Shown here: positions 1 to 9,137 of the stretch, one piece after another
Position numbering within the stretch: position 1 is the stretch's first letter
Layout of the letters: each line of letters opens with the position of its first letter
Assembly: GCF_003194605.1 (NCBI RefSeq)
Contig: NZ_QHKY01000001.1
Span: 868,001-932,000 of the forward strand
Direction of reading: 5' to 3'
DNA length: 64,000 nucleotides
Source: Nocardioides gilvus
GTDB lineage: Bacteria; Actinomycetota; Actinomycetes; Propionibacteriales; Nocardioidaceae
Notes under the pieces: model-generated
Database searches by the model: none
Told to the model about the DNA's origin: nothing
The model's input: the letters and a program-made list of their open reading frames with translations, nothing else
Translations under genes and position numbers: made by a program

Positions 1-30
1 GCGCTGGTCAGGGGTACCCCCGCGGAGTCG

Positions 31-36
31 TACGAT
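31..36 (+). promoter_or_regulatory. -10 box of senX3 (leaderless)
   Basis: TACGAT ends 6 nt before the GTG start of the kinase gene, the spacing expected for a leaderless transcript. No convincing -35 element is visible. The same arrangement recurs at several genes in this window. Confidence 0.5.
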
Positions 37-42
37 CCTCTT

Positions 43-1179
43 GTGGACCCAACCATCCAGGCCGCGGTCGCCGCACTGATCGGCGTCGTGGTCGGCGCTG
101 TCGGCGTGCTGACCTGGCACATGAGCGACCAGATCCAGCGCCGCGAGTCCGAGCTCGAGGCGCCGGTCGTGCCGGCCGGCGTCGCCACCGTGCTCTCCAC
201 GCTGCGCTCCAGCGGCGTCGTCGTGGACGAGCACGACGTGGTCCTCAAGGCCTCCGCACCGGCGTACAAGCTGGGTCTCGTGCGTGAGGACCAACTGGTG
301 AGCGAGGAGTTGGCCGAGATGGTGCGCCAGGTGCGCCGCGACGGACAGATCCTCGAGCGCGAGATGACGATCGAACGCCCCCTCGCCGCTCCCCTGACCG
401 TCAACGCCCGCGTCGCCCCCCTGAGCTCCCGCCTGGTGCTCGCCCTGCTCGAGGACCGGACCCGCGAGCGGCGCGTCGAGGCCGTACGGCGCGACTTCGT
501 CGCCAACGTCAGCCACGAGCTCAAGACCCCCGTCGGTGCGATCAAGATCCTGGCCGAGGCCGTCGAGGACGCCGCCGACGACCCCGAGGCCGTACGCCGC
601 TTCGCGTCCCGCATGCGCGTCGAGTCGGACCGCCTCGTCGACCTGGTCCACCAGGTCATCGAGCTCTCCCGCCTCCAGGACACCGACCCGGTCGAGATCC
701 AGCACGTGGTGCCGCTCGACCCCGTCGTCGCAGAGGCCGTGGACACCTCGGCGCTCGACGCCCAGGAGCGAGGGATCAACGTGATCGTGCGCGGCGAGTC
801 CGGAGTGTCGGTCCGTGGGGATCGCAAACTGGTCTCGGCCGCCGTGAGCAACCTGGTCGCCAATGCCGTCGCCTACTCCAGCGACAACACCTCCGTGGTG
901 CTGGACGTCACCTGCGACGAGGCCTGCGTCGAGATCTCCGTGATCGACCAGGGCATCGGCATCTCGGCGACCGAGATCGACCGGATCTTCGAACGCTTCT
1001 ACCGCGTCGACCCGGCGCGGCACCGTTCGACCGGTGGCAACGGGCTCGGGCTCTCCATCGTGAAGCACGTTGCTGCCACCCACGGCGGCGACGTGCGAGT
1101 CTGGTCCGTCGAGGGCCAGGGATCGACCTTCACCCTGATCCTCCCCCGCATCACAGAGCAGGAAGGCACCAACCAATGA
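43..1179 (+). CDS. senX3: Sensor histidine kinase SenX3
   Basis: Membrane-anchored histidine kinase of the phosphate-responsive SenX3-RegX3 pair (the actinobacterial PhoR equivalent). One N-terminal membrane helix (about residues 6-25) is followed by a PAS-like region (about 45-140), a HisKA dimerisation domain with the phosphoacceptor His158 in VSHELKTP, and a HATPase_c domain with N-box (SNLVANAV), DQGIGI and GNGLGLSIV motifs. Length 378 residues is normal for the family, which has a single transmembrane segment and little extracytoplasmic sequence. GTG start chosen because a -10 box lies 6 nt upstream. The stop overlaps the regX3 start by 4 bp (ATGA), so the two are translationally coupled. 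Identification is by family features; phosphate sensing is known for orthologues, not shown here. Confidence 0.92.
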   Translation: MDPTIQAAVAALIGVVVGAVGVLTWHMSDQIQRRESELEAPVVPAGVATVLSTLRSSGVVVDEHDVVLKASAPAYKLGLVREDQLVSEELAEMVRQVRRDGQILEREMTIERPLAAPLTVNARVAPLSSRLVLALLEDRTRERRVEAVRRDFVANVSHELKTPVGAIKILAEAVEDAADDPEAVRRFASRMRVESDRLVDLVHQVIELSRLQDTDPVEIQHVVPLDPVVAEAVDTSALDAQERGINVIVRGESGVSVRGDRKLVSAAVSNLVANAVAYSSDNTSVVLDVTCDEACVEISVIDQGIGISATEIDRIFERFYRVDPARHRSTGGNGLGLSIVKHVAATHGGDVRVWSVEGQGSTFTLILPRITEQEGTNQ

Positions 1180-1853
1180 CCCGCGTACTCGTGGTCGAGG
1201 ACGAAGAGAGCTACAGCGACGCCCTGGCCTACATGCTCCGCAAGGAGGGCTACGAGGTGGCGATCGCCGCCACCGGCCCGGACGCGCTGGTCGAGTTCGA
1301 GCGTCACGGCGCCGACATCGTGCTGCTCGACCTGATGCTGCCCGGGCTGCCCGGCACCGAGGTCTGCCGCCAGATCCGCGCCACCTCCAGCGTCCCGGTG
1401 ATCATGGTCAGCGCCAAGGACGACGAGGTAGACAAGGTGGTGGGGCTCGAGCTGGGCGCCGACGACTACGTCACCAAGCCCTACTCACCGCGCGAGCTCG
1501 TCGCCCGGATCCGTGCCGTCCTGCGACGCGGCCAGGAGGCCGAGGTCACCCAGGACACCCTCGAGGCCGGGCCCGTACGGATGGACGTCGAACGCCACGT
1601 CGTCACCGTCGACGGCACCCAGCAGAAACTGCCGCTCAAGGAGTTCGAGCTGCTCGAGATGTTCCTGCGCAACCCCGGCCGGGTCCTCACCCGCGGGCAG
1701 TTGATCGACCGGGTCTGGGGCTCGGACTACGTCGGCGACACCAAGACCCTCGACGTCCACGTCAAGCGGCTCCGCGCCAAGATCGAGCCCGACCCCGGCG
1801 AGCCGAAGTACCTCGTGACGGTGCGCGGGCTGGGCTACAAGCTCGACCTCTGA
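1176..1853 (+). CDS. regX3: Response regulator RegX3 (OmpR/PhoB family)
   Basis: DNA-binding response regulator partner of SenX3, controlling phosphate-starvation genes in related actinobacteria. Residues 1-120 form a receiver domain with acidic pocket E8/D9, phosphoacceptor D52 (LLDLMLPG), the conserved Ser/Thr position in VIMVSAKD and the KPYSPRELVARI lysine. Residues about 130-225 form a winged-helix effector domain ending in VTVRGLGYKLDL. Length 225 residues is typical. It overlaps senX3 by 4 bp. It is followed after 3 bp by the stop of the convergent YbjN-like gene, leaving no room for a separate terminator. Confidence 0.93.
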   Translation: MTRVLVVEDEESYSDALAYMLRKEGYEVAIAATGPDALVEFERHGADIVLLDLMLPGLPGTEVCRQIRATSSVPVIMVSAKDDEVDKVVGLELGADDYVTKPYSPRELVARIRAVLRRGQEAEVTQDTLEAGPVRMDVERHVVTVDGTQQKLPLKEFELLEMFLRNPGRVLTRGQLIDRVWGSDYVGDTKTLDVHVKRLRAKIEPDPGEPKYLVTVRGLGYKLDL

Positions 1854-1856
1854 ATC

Positions 1857-2459
1857 TCAGTCGATCTTCGGCTCGTCGCCCGACTCGAGCCACCCGCGGA
1901 AGGCCTCCAGGTTGGCGGTGGACTCACCCTTCGACGTGCGCCACTCCCACTCCTTGCGGATCGCCGAGGCGAAGCCGAGTTCGAGCAACGTGTTGAAGGA
2001 CTCGTCGGCATAGGTCAGCACCGAGCCCAGCAGGGCGTCGAGGTCGCCGGGGGTCACTGCGGTCAGCGGCAACCGGGCATCGAGGTAGATGTCGCCGCTC
2101 GCGTCGACGGCGAAGGCCACCGCGAAGAGCCGCAGGTTGCGTTCCAGCAGCCAGCGGTAGACCCGCTCGTGGTTCTCGTCGGGATTGCGGCACACGAAGG
2201 CATGGATGCCCAACGCGTGCGGACCGATGTCGATGCGGAGCGGGATCTGCAGCTTGCGCTCGCCGGGCAGGGCGAACGAGAACGACCCCGGGCTCTCCTC
2301 CTCGTACGCGATCTCGAGCTCCGTGAGGTGCGTGCGTACGACCGCTGCCGCCCTCTCGTCGAAGGCCCCGCGCGGCGCGTCACCCTCCCAGCGGGAGTCG
2401 CTGTCACTCATCGGGTCAGTCGCAGCATCGTTCACGGCATCACTCACGGCATCACTCAC
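1857..2459 (-). CDS. YbjN-domain protein (type III secretion chaperone-like fold)
   Basis: About 200 residues. From residue 30 on it matches the actinobacterial YbjN family (putative small chaperone-like alpha/beta domain): [17 protein letters not shown]..., [33 protein letters not shown]. Its exact function is unknown. The GTG start at 2459 overlaps the mshA stop as GTGA, giving coupling with mshA; this gene order is common in actinobacteria. The first 15 codons contain a 12-bp near-tandem repeat (2427-2462, unit close to CATCACTCACGG on the plus strand) encoding SDAV/NDAA, so the true start could instead be the downstream ATG of MSDSDSRW near 2410. An upstream in-frame start at 2489 inside mshA is less likely. 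Confidence 0.8.
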   Translation of the reverse strand: MSDAVSDAVNDAATDPMSDSDSRWEGDAPRGAFDERAAAVVRTHLTELEIAYEEESPGSFSFALPGERKLQIPLRIDIGPHALGIHAFVCRNPDENHERVYRWLLERNLRLFAVAFAVDASGDIYLDARLPLTAVTPGDLDALLGSVLTYADESFNTLLELGFASAIRKEWEWRTSKGESTANLEAFRGWLESGDEPKID

Positions 2460-3712
2460 AGGGCCACCTCCGTCGTCGTCATCGCGCACCGGGCCAGATC
2501 GTAGGCCTCCAGGGTCAGTTCAGCAGTACGCTCCCAGGCGAAGGTCGCCGCCTGTCGCGTCGCCCCCGCCGCCAGCCGCGACCGCAGGTCCGGGTCGGTC
2601 ACGATCCGGCGCAGCGCGTCGGCCCAGTCCTGGGGTGTGTGGGTGTCGACCAGCAGGCCACTCACCTCGTCCACCACGACGGTGGTCAGGCCCCCGACGG
2701 CGGCGGCCACCACGGGCGTACCGGCCGCCTGGGCCTCGGCGGCCACCAGACCGAACGACTCGTTGTACGACGGCACCGCGACCAGCGTGGCCGCGGCGTA
2801 CCACTTGGCGAGCTGTGCCTGACCGACCGGCGGGACGAAACGTACGACGTCGTCGAGGCCGAGCTCGGCCGACAGCGACGCGAGCGACTCCGGGTGGGCC
2901 AACCCCGAGCCCGAGGGCCCGCCGACGATCGGCACCACGAGTTGGCTGCGCAGTTGCGGGTCGCGTTCCAGGAGCACCGCGACCGCCCGCAACAACACGT
3001 CGGGCGCCTTGAGCGGCTGGATCCGACCGGCGAAGAGGAGGACCGAGGCATCGATCGGCAGCCCGAGCTCGCGGCGTACCTGGGCCTTGTCGTGCTGACC
3101 GAAGACACTCAGGTCGACCCCGGGATGCACGACGCGGACCCGGTCGGGGTCGGCGCCGTAGAGGCTGACGAGCTGGTCAGCCTCCAGGACCGTGTTGGCG
3201 ATCAGCATGTCGGCGGCCTCGACGACCTGCTCCTCACCGATCACCCGCGACGTCGGCTCCGGGCTGTCCCCGGCGGCCAGCGCGGCGTTCTTGACCTTGG
3301 CCATGGTGTGCATCGAGTGGACCAGGGGCACGTTCCAGCGGTCGCGGGCCAGAGCGCCCACCTGCCCGGAGAGCCAGTAGTGGGAGTGCACGACGTCGTA
3401 GTGTCCGACCGGGTGCAGCACCTCGGTGCGCAGGACCTCACGGGCGAACGTACAGAGCTGGCCGGGCAGTTCCGCCTTGCCGAGACCTTCGTACGGGCCT
3501 GCCGCGACGTGGCGTACGAGCACCCCGTCGGCGGCCTCGACGACCGGGCTCAGACGTGAGTCGGTGGCGCGGGTGAAGATGTCGACCCCGACGCCACGCT
3601 GGGCGAGGCGTCGGGCCAGCTCGATCACGTAGACGTTCATGCCGCCCGCGTCACCCGTCCCCGGTTGGTCCAGGGGGGAGGTGTGCAGGCTGATCATCGC
3701 CACACGTCGCAC
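2456..3712 (-). CDS. mshA: D-inositol-3-phosphate glycosyltransferase MshA
   Basis: First committed enzyme of mycothiol synthesis: transfers GlcNAc from UDP-GlcNAc to 1D-myo-inositol-3-phosphate. GT4-family, GT-B fold, 418 residues, typical length. The N-terminal region carries the glycine loop [23 protein letters not shown], the middle has [19 protein letters not shown], and the C-terminal donor-binding region has [25 protein letters not shown] with the conserved E-x7-E type motif. The start is a GTG at 3712. It overlaps the following YbjN-like gene by 4 bp. Mycothiol is a marker of Actinobacteria, consistent with the rest of the window. Confidence 0.93.
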   Translation of the reverse strand: MRRVAMISLHTSPLDQPGTGDAGGMNVYVIELARRLAQRGVGVDIFTRATDSRLSPVVEAADGVLVRHVAAGPYEGLGKAELPGQLCTFAREVLRTEVLHPVGHYDVVHSHYWLSGQVGALARDRWNVPLVHSMHTMAKVKNAALAAGDSPEPTSRVIGEEQVVEAADMLIANTVLEADQLVSLYGADPDRVRVVHPGVDLSVFGQHDKAQVRRELGLPIDASVLLFAGRIQPLKAPDVLLRAVAVLLERDPQLRSQLVVPIVGGPSGSGLAHPESLASLSAELGLDDVVRFVPPVGQAQLAKWYAAATLVAVPSYNESFGLVAAEAQAAGTPVVAAAVGGLTTVVVDEVSGLLVDTHTPQDWADALRRIVTDPDLRSRLAAGATRQAATFAWERTAELTLEAYDLARCAMTTTEVAL

Positions 3713-3830
3713 GCCAGGGCCCTTTCTCGTTCGGCCACCTCGGTCAGGTCACCGGGACGTCAACCAGCCACCGGGCCAGATTCTTCCCCGCGTCCCGCAC
3801 CACTCCCGGCACCGGGGCCGAGGGCACGAC

Positions 3831-4196
3831 TCAGGCCTCTTCGTACTCGTCCTCGAGGGAGTGACCGCCGCGCGCGTAGAGCAGTCCACCGACGCCGGCC
3901 CAGACGACGCCGATGACGCCGTGGGCCAGGAGGCTCGCGCCCACCTCGGTGTGCACCACCTCGTAGAGCGCCCAGAAGAGCGCCGGCGCTGCGAAACCGA
4001 CGACGACGTCGAGCCAAAGCGCCTGCCCCTTCACGAGCGTGAGACCCACGCAGACCAGGCCGAGGAGGATGAGGATCAACCCCCCGACGCGCAGCAGTCC
4101 GGCGGCGTCCGACTCCGCCGAGACGAGCATCCAGCGAACGACCCAGGCCGCCCCTCCGGCCACCCCGAGCAGTCCTCCCAGTTGTCGAATCGTCAT
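3831..4196 (-). CDS. Small four-helix membrane protein, unknown
   Basis: 121 residues from ATG 4196 to TGA 3831. Four hydrophobic stretches are visible: LLGVAGGAAWVVRWMLV, LLRVGGLILILLGLVCVGLTLV, ALWLDVVVGFAAPALFWALYEVV and LLAHGVIGVVWAGVGGLLYA, followed by an acidic tail (SLEDEYEEA). No catalytic motif is apparent. It sits upstream of mshA in the same orientation with 118 bp between them, so an operon link is unproven. I do not recognise a named family. Confidence 0.75.
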   Translation of the reverse strand: MTIRQLGGLLGVAGGAAWVVRWMLVSAESDAAGLLRVGGLILILLGLVCVGLTLVKGQALWLDVVVGFAAPALFWALYEVVHTEVGASLLAHGVIGVVWAGVGGLLYARGGHSLEDEYEEA

Positions 4197-4291
4197 CGCA
4201 GCTCCCTCAGTCGAACCGCGCGCACGCCCCCATGACACCCTCGTGCGGCCGACGCCGGGCGCCGGCCTTCGTGCAGCGCAGGACGTCCACT

Positions 4292-5230
4292 CTAGCCAGC
4301 AACTAGCGAGGCGTGGTGGAAACGTTGCACCCACCGGCCCTGCACCCGGACCCACCAGGAGCTGCGCAGTACGTGGTCCGCGCCCGCGCCGGCCCCCCTT
4401 GAGCCGCGCCACACGAGCAGCACCGTGTCGGCGTCGACCTCCTCAGCCTGGACCACGTCGAAGGTCACTGCACCGAGGGGTCCGACCTCGGCGAGGAACT
4501 CCTCACGCGTCCAGATCCGCCCCGAGGCGCCGACCTCGCTCCACTGCGGGTGCAGGAGGGCAGCGACCGACGCCCGGTCCGTGCGTACGTCGTCACTGAG
4601 CAGCGCCTGCTCGGCGATGAGGACCTGGGCCACCGGGTCGGTGGGGGCCGCAGTGCCGGGTGCGGAGTCATCGGCGTCGAGGAATGAGAAGAGGTCGTCC
4701 TCGGTCTCGACCTGGCCCGGCACGGCTCGCGGGTGTGCCGCGCCCGGGGCCGGCGCCTCGTCGCGCCCCACCCGGAAACCGGGGCCGGGATCGGGGGCGC
4801 CGCCGGCCTTCCAGGCCTCGGCAGCGGTGGTGGCGAGACGGTCCGCCTCCTCGTTCAGCCGGTGGCCGGAGTGGCCCTTGACCCATTCGAAGGTGACCTG
4901 GCGGCCCTGCATCGCGGCGTCGAGGGCCTTCATGATCTCGACGTTCATGACCGGCTTGCCGTCGCCCTTCTTCCAGCCCTTGCGCTTCCAGCCCTTCATC
5001 CACTTGGTGATCGAGTTGATGACGTAGGTGCTGTCACAGATGACGTGCAGCGGCTCGTCGAGGTGGGCGGTCTGCTGCAGCAGGTCCAGGACCGCCATCA
5101 ACTCGCCCATGTTGTTGGTGCCGTTGGGCCATCCACCACAGGCCCAGTGGTCGTCGTCGCTGTACCAACCCCACCCGGCCGGTCCGGGGTTGCCGAGCGC
5201 TGAGCCGTCTGCTGCCGCAATGATCGTCAC
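4292..5230 (-). CDS. Ribonuclease HI with C-terminal NTF2-like (DUF4440) domain
   Basis: 312 residues. Residues 1-150 are a classical RNase HI that removes RNA from RNA/DNA hybrids: catalytic carboxylates in IIAAADGSALGN, NNMGELMAV, VICDSTYVINSITKWMKGWKRKGW (with the basic protrusion helix) and the EWVKGHSGHRLNEEADRLA His/Asp pair. A proline/acid-rich linker (about 160-205) leads to a DUF4440/NTF2-like fold with SDDVRTDRASVAALLHPQWSEVGASGRIWTREEFLA and SSWWVRVQGRWVQRFHHASL. The GTG start at 5230 begins directly with the first beta strand; an in-frame ATG at 5272 would add 14 residues and overlap the divergent dehydrogenase start. The fused second domain is unusual; its role is unknown. Confidence 0.88.
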   Translation of the reverse strand: MTIIAAADGSALGNPGPAGWGWYSDDDHWACGGWPNGTNNMGELMAVLDLLQQTAHLDEPLHVICDSTYVINSITKWMKGWKRKGWKKGDGKPVMNVEIMKALDAAMQGRQVTFEWVKGHSGHRLNEEADRLATTAAEAWKAGGAPDPGPGFRVGRDEAPAPGAAHPRAVPGQVETEDDLFSFLDADDSAPGTAAPTDPVAQVLIAEQALLSDDVRTDRASVAALLHPQWSEVGASGRIWTREEFLAEVGPLGAVTFDVVQAEEVDADTVLLVWRGSRGAGAGADHVLRSSWWVRVQGRWVQRFHHASLVAG

Positions 5231-5270
5231 GGGTGCAGATCCTGCCACCGCCGGTGCCAGAATGGTGGCC

Positions 5271-6029
5271 ATGACCCCCCAGTACGCCCCCAGGTACGCC
5301 GTGGTCACCGGCGCCGGCAGCGGCATCGGTGCAGCAACCGCCCGCGCGCTGGCGGCCGAAGGCTTCCATGTCTTCTGCGCTGCGCGCCGCCTGGACCGGA
5401 TCACCGAGGTCGCCGAGGAGATCGGCGGCACCGCCGTGGTCTGCGACGTCACCGACGCCGACTCCGTGACTGCGCTGGCCGAGGCGGTCGGTCCCGTCGT
5501 CCACGTGGTGGTCAACAACGCCGGCGGCGCCTTCGGCAACGACACCGTCGAGGAGGCCGACCCGGAGCAGTGGAAGCAGATGTACGACGTCAACGTCGTC
5601 GGCCTGCAACGCGTCGTCACCGCCTTCCTGCCGGCGCTGCGCGCCAGTGGCGACGGGCTCGTCGTCACCATCGGCTCGGTCGCCGGCCGGGTGGCGTACG
5701 AGAAGGGCGGCGGCTACGTCGCGGCCAAGCACGGAGCGCGGGCCGTGATGAACACGCTGCGTCTCGAGCTGTGCGGCGAGCCGATCCGGATCTCCGAGGT
5801 GGCCCCCGGCATGGTCCACACCCCGGAGTTCTCGCTGGTCAGGATGGGCGGCGACCAGGGCGCGGCGGATGCGGTCTACGCGGGCGTCGACGAGCCCCTG
5901 CTGGCCGAGGACATCGCCGACGTCGTGGCCTGGATCGCCACCCGTCCCAGCCACGTCAACATCGACGAGCTCGTCGTGCGCCCCCGCGCCCAGGCCGCCG
6001 CCCACAAGGTGCATCGCACGAAGTCCTGA
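5271..6029 (+). CDS. Short-chain dehydrogenase/reductase (SDR)
   Basis: 252-residue NAD(P)-dependent oxidoreductase. Features seen: Rossmann motif TGAGSGIG near the N-terminus, NNAGG, catalytic Ser in TIGSVAG and the Tyr-Lys pair in YVAAKHG. The sequence ICEVAPGMVHTPEF-like region after the active site and the overall length fit classical SDRs of the YdfG/serine-dehydrogenase type (Arg after the second strand suggests NADP preference). Substrate unknown. It is divergent from RNase H with only 40 bp between start codons, so the two promoters overlap the coding starts. Confidence 0.88.
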   Translation: MTPQYAPRYAVVTGAGSGIGAATARALAAEGFHVFCAARRLDRITEVAEEIGGTAVVCDVTDADSVTALAEAVGPVVHVVVNNAGGAFGNDTVEEADPEQWKQMYDVNVVGLQRVVTAFLPALRASGDGLVVTIGSVAGRVAYEKGGGYVAAKHGARAVMNTLRLELCGEPIRISEVAPGMVHTPEFSLVRMGGDQGAADAVYAGVDEPLLAEDIADVVAWIATRPSHVNIDELVVRPRAQAAAHKVHRTKS

Positions 6030-6137
6030 GCGGTGCGTCGCTGCAGCTCTGCTCCAACAGGGACCGTGTGACCCGTGAATCAGCTGTTTGTCGAGGGTCA
6101 TCATTGACCCCTGCCGTTCACCTGTCAGACTGGCCGC

Positions 6138-6827
6138 GTGCAGATCATCGGACTTGTAGGTGGGATGGGCTGGGAATCCAGCGCGGTGTACTACCGGCTG
6201 CTCAACGAGGGCGTCCAGGAACGCCTCGGCGGGTTCGCCTCGGCGAAGAGCGTGATGGTCTCGGTCGACTTCGCGGAGGTCACCGCCCTCCAGCTGGCCG
6301 AGGACTGGGACGCGGTCGCCGTGATCCTCTCCGAGGCTGCGCAGGCGGTCGAACGGGCGGGCGCCGAGTTCATCCTGATGTGCACCACTGCCTTCCACCG
6401 GGTCGCCGACCAGGTCGCTGACTCCGTCGACGTGCCGCTCGTGCACCTCGGTGACGTGGTCGCCGAGGCCGCCAAGGAGCACCGGATGGAGTCGGTCGGA
6501 CTCATCGGCACGAAGTTCTCCACCTCGCGGGTCTTCTTCACCGACCGCATCGCCTCGCACGGCCTCGACGTCAAGGTCCCGACCGAGGAGCAGCAGGACA
6601 CCCTCGACCGGATCATCTACGACGAGCTCGTGCACGGCAACGTCACCGACCAGTCCCGCCGCGAGGTCGTCGCCATCATCGAGTCCCTCTGGGACGCCGG
6701 CGTCGGTGGCGTGATCCTGGGGTGCACCGAGTTGGAGTTGCTCGTGCGCCAGTCGGACGTCGAGATCCCGGTCTTCGCCAGCACCTCGCTGCACGTCGAG
6801 GCTGCCCTCGACCGCGCGCTCGCCTGA
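6138..6827 (+). CDS. Aspartate/glutamate racemase family protein
   Basis: 229 residues, starting GTG at 6138. The fold signature is clear: IIGLVGGMGWESSAVYYRLLNEGV at the N-terminus, the first catalytic cysteine at C82 (LMCTTAFH) and the second at C196 (ILGCTELELL). Two-base cofactor-independent racemases of this family (RacD/YgeA type) interconvert L- and D-amino acids; which amino acid is used cannot be read from sequence. It follows the SDR by about 108 bp and may have its own promoter. Its stop lies 20 bp from the stop of the convergent DUF4126 gene. Confidence 0.88.
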   Translation: MQIIGLVGGMGWESSAVYYRLLNEGVQERLGGFASAKSVMVSVDFAEVTALQLAEDWDAVAVILSEAAQAVERAGAEFILMCTTAFHRVADQVADSVDVPLVHLGDVVAEAAKEHRMESVGLIGTKFSTSRVFFTDRIASHGLDVKVPTEEQQDTLDRIIYDELVHGNVTDQSRREVVAIIESLWDAGVGGVILGCTELELLVRQSDVEIPVFASTSLHVEAALDRALA

Positions 6828-6848
6828 GCACCTCCCGGGGACGCGGCG

Positions 6849-7472
6849 TCAGCCGGTACGGCGTCCTTCCTCTGCTCCGCGCGCTCTGCTCCGTCGGGCC
6901 CTCCCGCGTCGCACCACGGCGCTGAGGACGACGTAGGTCAGCACCGCCAGGGCGACGAGGGCGACCACCACCAGCACGGGCAGGAAGATCGCGACCAGGG
7001 CCAGGCTCACCGAGGCGGTGTCCTCTGCCGTGGAGACCAGCGGGGCCCCCGCGCCCAGGGTGCCGGCGTTGATCAGCGGACGTACGCCCGCCTTGAGGCC
7101 GTGCACCACCAGCGCGACGACGACGCCCAGCACCACCCCGACCCACGTGTTGTCGTCGAGCCAGGTCCAGGAGTCCTCGACGTCCTGGGCGGCGCTGGTG
7201 GCGGCGAAGACGACACCGGCGCTCGCAGGACGGATGGCGGTCTGGACGGCGTCGTTGAACGAGTCGACGAGGGGGATCTTGTCGAGGACCACCTCGGTCA
7301 GCAGCAGCACCGCGCCGACGCCGATCGCCCACCACGACTCGATCCAGGCGTACGCCGAGGGCAGCTCGATGACGTCGGTGAACCGCGCGATGACGGCCAC
7401 CACCAGGAACGGGATGTAGGCGTTGAGCCCGGCAGCGGCCGAGAGCCCCACACCGGTCAGGGCTGCGAGCAC
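6849..7472 (-). CDS. DUF4126 family membrane protein
   Basis: 207 residues from a GTG start. It opens with the typical DUF4126 hydrophobic sequence LAALTGVGLSAAAGLNAYIPFLVVAVIARF and shows several further membrane helices (WWAIGVGAVLLLTEVVLDKIP, WVGVVLGVVVALVVHGLKAGVRP, ALVAIFLPVLVVVALVALAVLTYVVLSAVV), ending in a strongly basic cytoplasmic tail rich in Arg. The family is common in actinobacteria and has no assigned function. The next gene upstream (metal hydrolase) ends 39 bp before this start, so co-transcription is plausible. Confidence 0.8.
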   Translation of the reverse strand: MLAALTGVGLSAAAGLNAYIPFLVVAVIARFTDVIELPSAYAWIESWWAIGVGAVLLLTEVVLDKIPLVDSFNDAVQTAIRPASAGVVFAATSAAQDVEDSWTWLDDNTWVGVVLGVVVALVVHGLKAGVRPLINAGTLGAGAPLVSTAEDTASVSLALVAIFLPVLVVVALVALAVLTYVVLSAVVRRGRARRSRARGAEEGRRTG

Positions 7473-7511
7473 GGCGATCCCCCCTCTCCGCTGTCCCGCC
7501 GACGGGTCAGG

Positions 7512-8471
7512 TCAGAGCATCTTCCACGGGTCGCTGCGCTCCCACAAGGTCGGCAGTCTCAACTGCACCCCGTCGCGCTCCGCGAGCCGCGTCAACCGCA
7601 CCATCGTCACGTCGAGGTCATCACCGGCGTACGGCAACGCCCGCTGGGGGCTGGTGAGCGGACGGAAGAAGTCGTCGTGGTGCACGATCACGACCGCCTT
7701 CGCCCCGACCCGGCCGACCGTCTCGTCCCAGTACTGCTCGACGTAGGTCTGGCTCATCAGGCCCAACTGACCGACACCGAGGTACGCCACCTCCGCCCGG
7801 TGGCCCTCCAACGCGCCCGGCCGGCACCCCGCACTGCCCTGCACCAGCAGTCGGCGCCCGCTCGGGACGTGGTGGAGATGCGTCGACCACGCCTCACCAC
7901 AGCGGTAGGCCCGGGTGCCCGCCGTCCGGGGCAGCGGTGCGTCGATGGTGCCGGGATAACGGTCCGGCGGGCAGTGCTCGCCGGCCACCAGGGTGACCTC
8001 GAACGTGCCGATCGTGATGACCTCGCCGGGTGTGGCCACCGTGATGCGGTGCTCGGGCAGGCCGTGGCCGCGCGCGACGTTGGCGGTGGACGTGCCGCCG
8101 ATGACCCGGGCCCCCGTGCGCAGCGCGACCGTGGCCGAGTCCATCACGTGGTCGAAGTGGCTGTGCACCGGCAGGACCGCGTCGAGTCGGTCGATGTCGG
8201 CCAGCAGCAGGGCCTCGTCGATCCGGGCCACGTCGGGTCGCATCCGCCCCGAGGCCACCCTGAGCAGGCTGGGCCGCGAGAAGAAGCCGTCGGTCAGCAG
8301 CGACGTCTCGCCGTCGGTGACCAGGACCGTGCTGACGCCCAGCCAGGAGAGGCGTACGGGTGATCCAGTCCCAGCCTCGGCGGACGTCCCGGCGCCCACG
8401 ACGGGGGCAGCGGGGACGTCGGCGAGGTCGGCCCACCGGGCCAGGTCCGGTCGGCCGACCTTCAGTCGCAC
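7512..8471 (-). CDS. Metallo-beta-lactamase-fold hydrolase (UlaG/NAPE-PLD-like)
   Basis: 319 residues. The metal-binding motif HSHFDH is present in the sequence DAVLPVHSHFDHVMDSATVAL, preceded by LTDGFFSRP and followed by GGTSTANVARGHGL and, near the C-terminus, VVIVHHDDFF, which supplies further metal ligands. This places it among cytosolic lactonase/phosphodiesterase-type MBL proteins; the substrate is unknown. The GTG start at 8471 lies 3 bp after the ferritin stop, so ferritin and hydrolase are almost certainly one transcript. Confidence 0.82.
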   Translation of the reverse strand: MRLKVGRPDLARWADLADVPAAPVVGAGTSAEAGTGSPVRLSWLGVSTVLVTDGETSLLTDGFFSRPSLLRVASGRMRPDVARIDEALLLADIDRLDAVLPVHSHFDHVMDSATVALRTGARVIGGTSTANVARGHGLPEHRITVATPGEVITIGTFEVTLVAGEHCPPDRYPGTIDAPLPRTAGTRAYRCGEAWSTHLHHVPSGRRLLVQGSAGCRPGALEGHRAEVAYLGVGQLGLMSQTYVEQYWDETVGRVGAKAVVIVHHDDFFRPLTSPQRALPYAGDDLDVTMVRLTRLAERDGVQLRLPTLWERSDPWKML

Positions 8472-8474
8472 GGG

Positions 8475-8987
8475 TCAGGCCGCCTCGGTGCCGCCGGACT
8501 GGCGCGCGGCCAGCTCGGCGTCGAGACGGAGCAGGCCCGGGCCGTCGTCGTTGATCATCGTCAGTCGCCCGATGACTTCGCGCACGACGGCCTCTTCCTC
8601 GACCTGCTCCTCGATGAAGAAGTTGAGCAGCGGGCGGGAGTCGAGGTCGCCCTCGGACTCGGCCAGGCGGTAGAGGCCGCGGATCGACTCCGAGACCTTC
8701 TGCTCGTGGGCCAGTGCGGCGTTGAACACCTCCAACGGCGAGGAGGCGCTGACCGCGGGCGAGGGCAGCGTGCCGATGCGCGGGTGGTTGTCACGCGCGG
8801 CGACGTGGTCGATGAACTTGTTGGCGTGGACGATCTCCTCGTCCGCCTGGGCACGCAGCCAGGCCGCCATGCCGGGAAGGTCGTGGAGGTCCATCTCGAT
8901 CGCCAACTGGCGGTAGACCAGCGAGGCGTGGAACTCCAACGTGATCTGGTCGTTGAAGGCGTCTTCGAGGGTGGCTGTCATCTTCAT
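8475..8987 (-). CDS. Non-haem ferritin (Ftn/BfrB-like)
   Basis: 170-residue iron-storage protein. A four-helix ferritin with ferroxidase ligands visible in LEFHASLVYRQLAIEMDL and QADEEIVHANKFIDHV (E-E-x-x-H), and in the third/fourth helix region EEQVEEEAVVREVIGRL. Forms a 24-mer shell that oxidises and stores iron in the cytoplasm. A TAGGGT -10 box ends 7 nt before the ATG. Overlapping it on the plus strand (8999-9012, TAGGTCAGCCCACC) is a partial match to the DtxR/IdeR box consensus; ferritin genes are IdeR-controlled in mycobacteria, but this match is weak and only suggestive. Confidence 0.88.
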   Translation of the reverse strand: MKMTATLEDAFNDQITLEFHASLVYRQLAIEMDLHDLPGMAAWLRAQADEEIVHANKFIDHVAARDNHPRIGTLPSPAVSASSPLEVFNAALAHEQKVSESIRGLYRLAESEGDLDSRPLLNFFIEEQVEEEAVVREVIGRLTMINDDGPGLLRLDAELAARQSGGTEAA

Positions 8988-8994
8988 GCTCGCA

Positions 8995-9000
8995 ACCCTA
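8995..9000 (-). promoter_or_regulatory. -10 box of ferritin gene
   Basis: Reverse-strand TAGGGT, 7 nt upstream of the ferritin ATG, compatible with a leaderless mRNA. Confidence 0.5.
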
Positions 9001-9137
9001 GGTCAGCCCACCGACCGCCGCACCCAAGGCCAGTCTTCCCTCACCCCCGCGGCCCGCCCCAGTGTGGGTCGCAGTGTGGGCGGCGGAGGAGACGTATCGC
9101 ACGTGTCCACGAGGAAAGACTTTTCCCCTGCGCAAAG

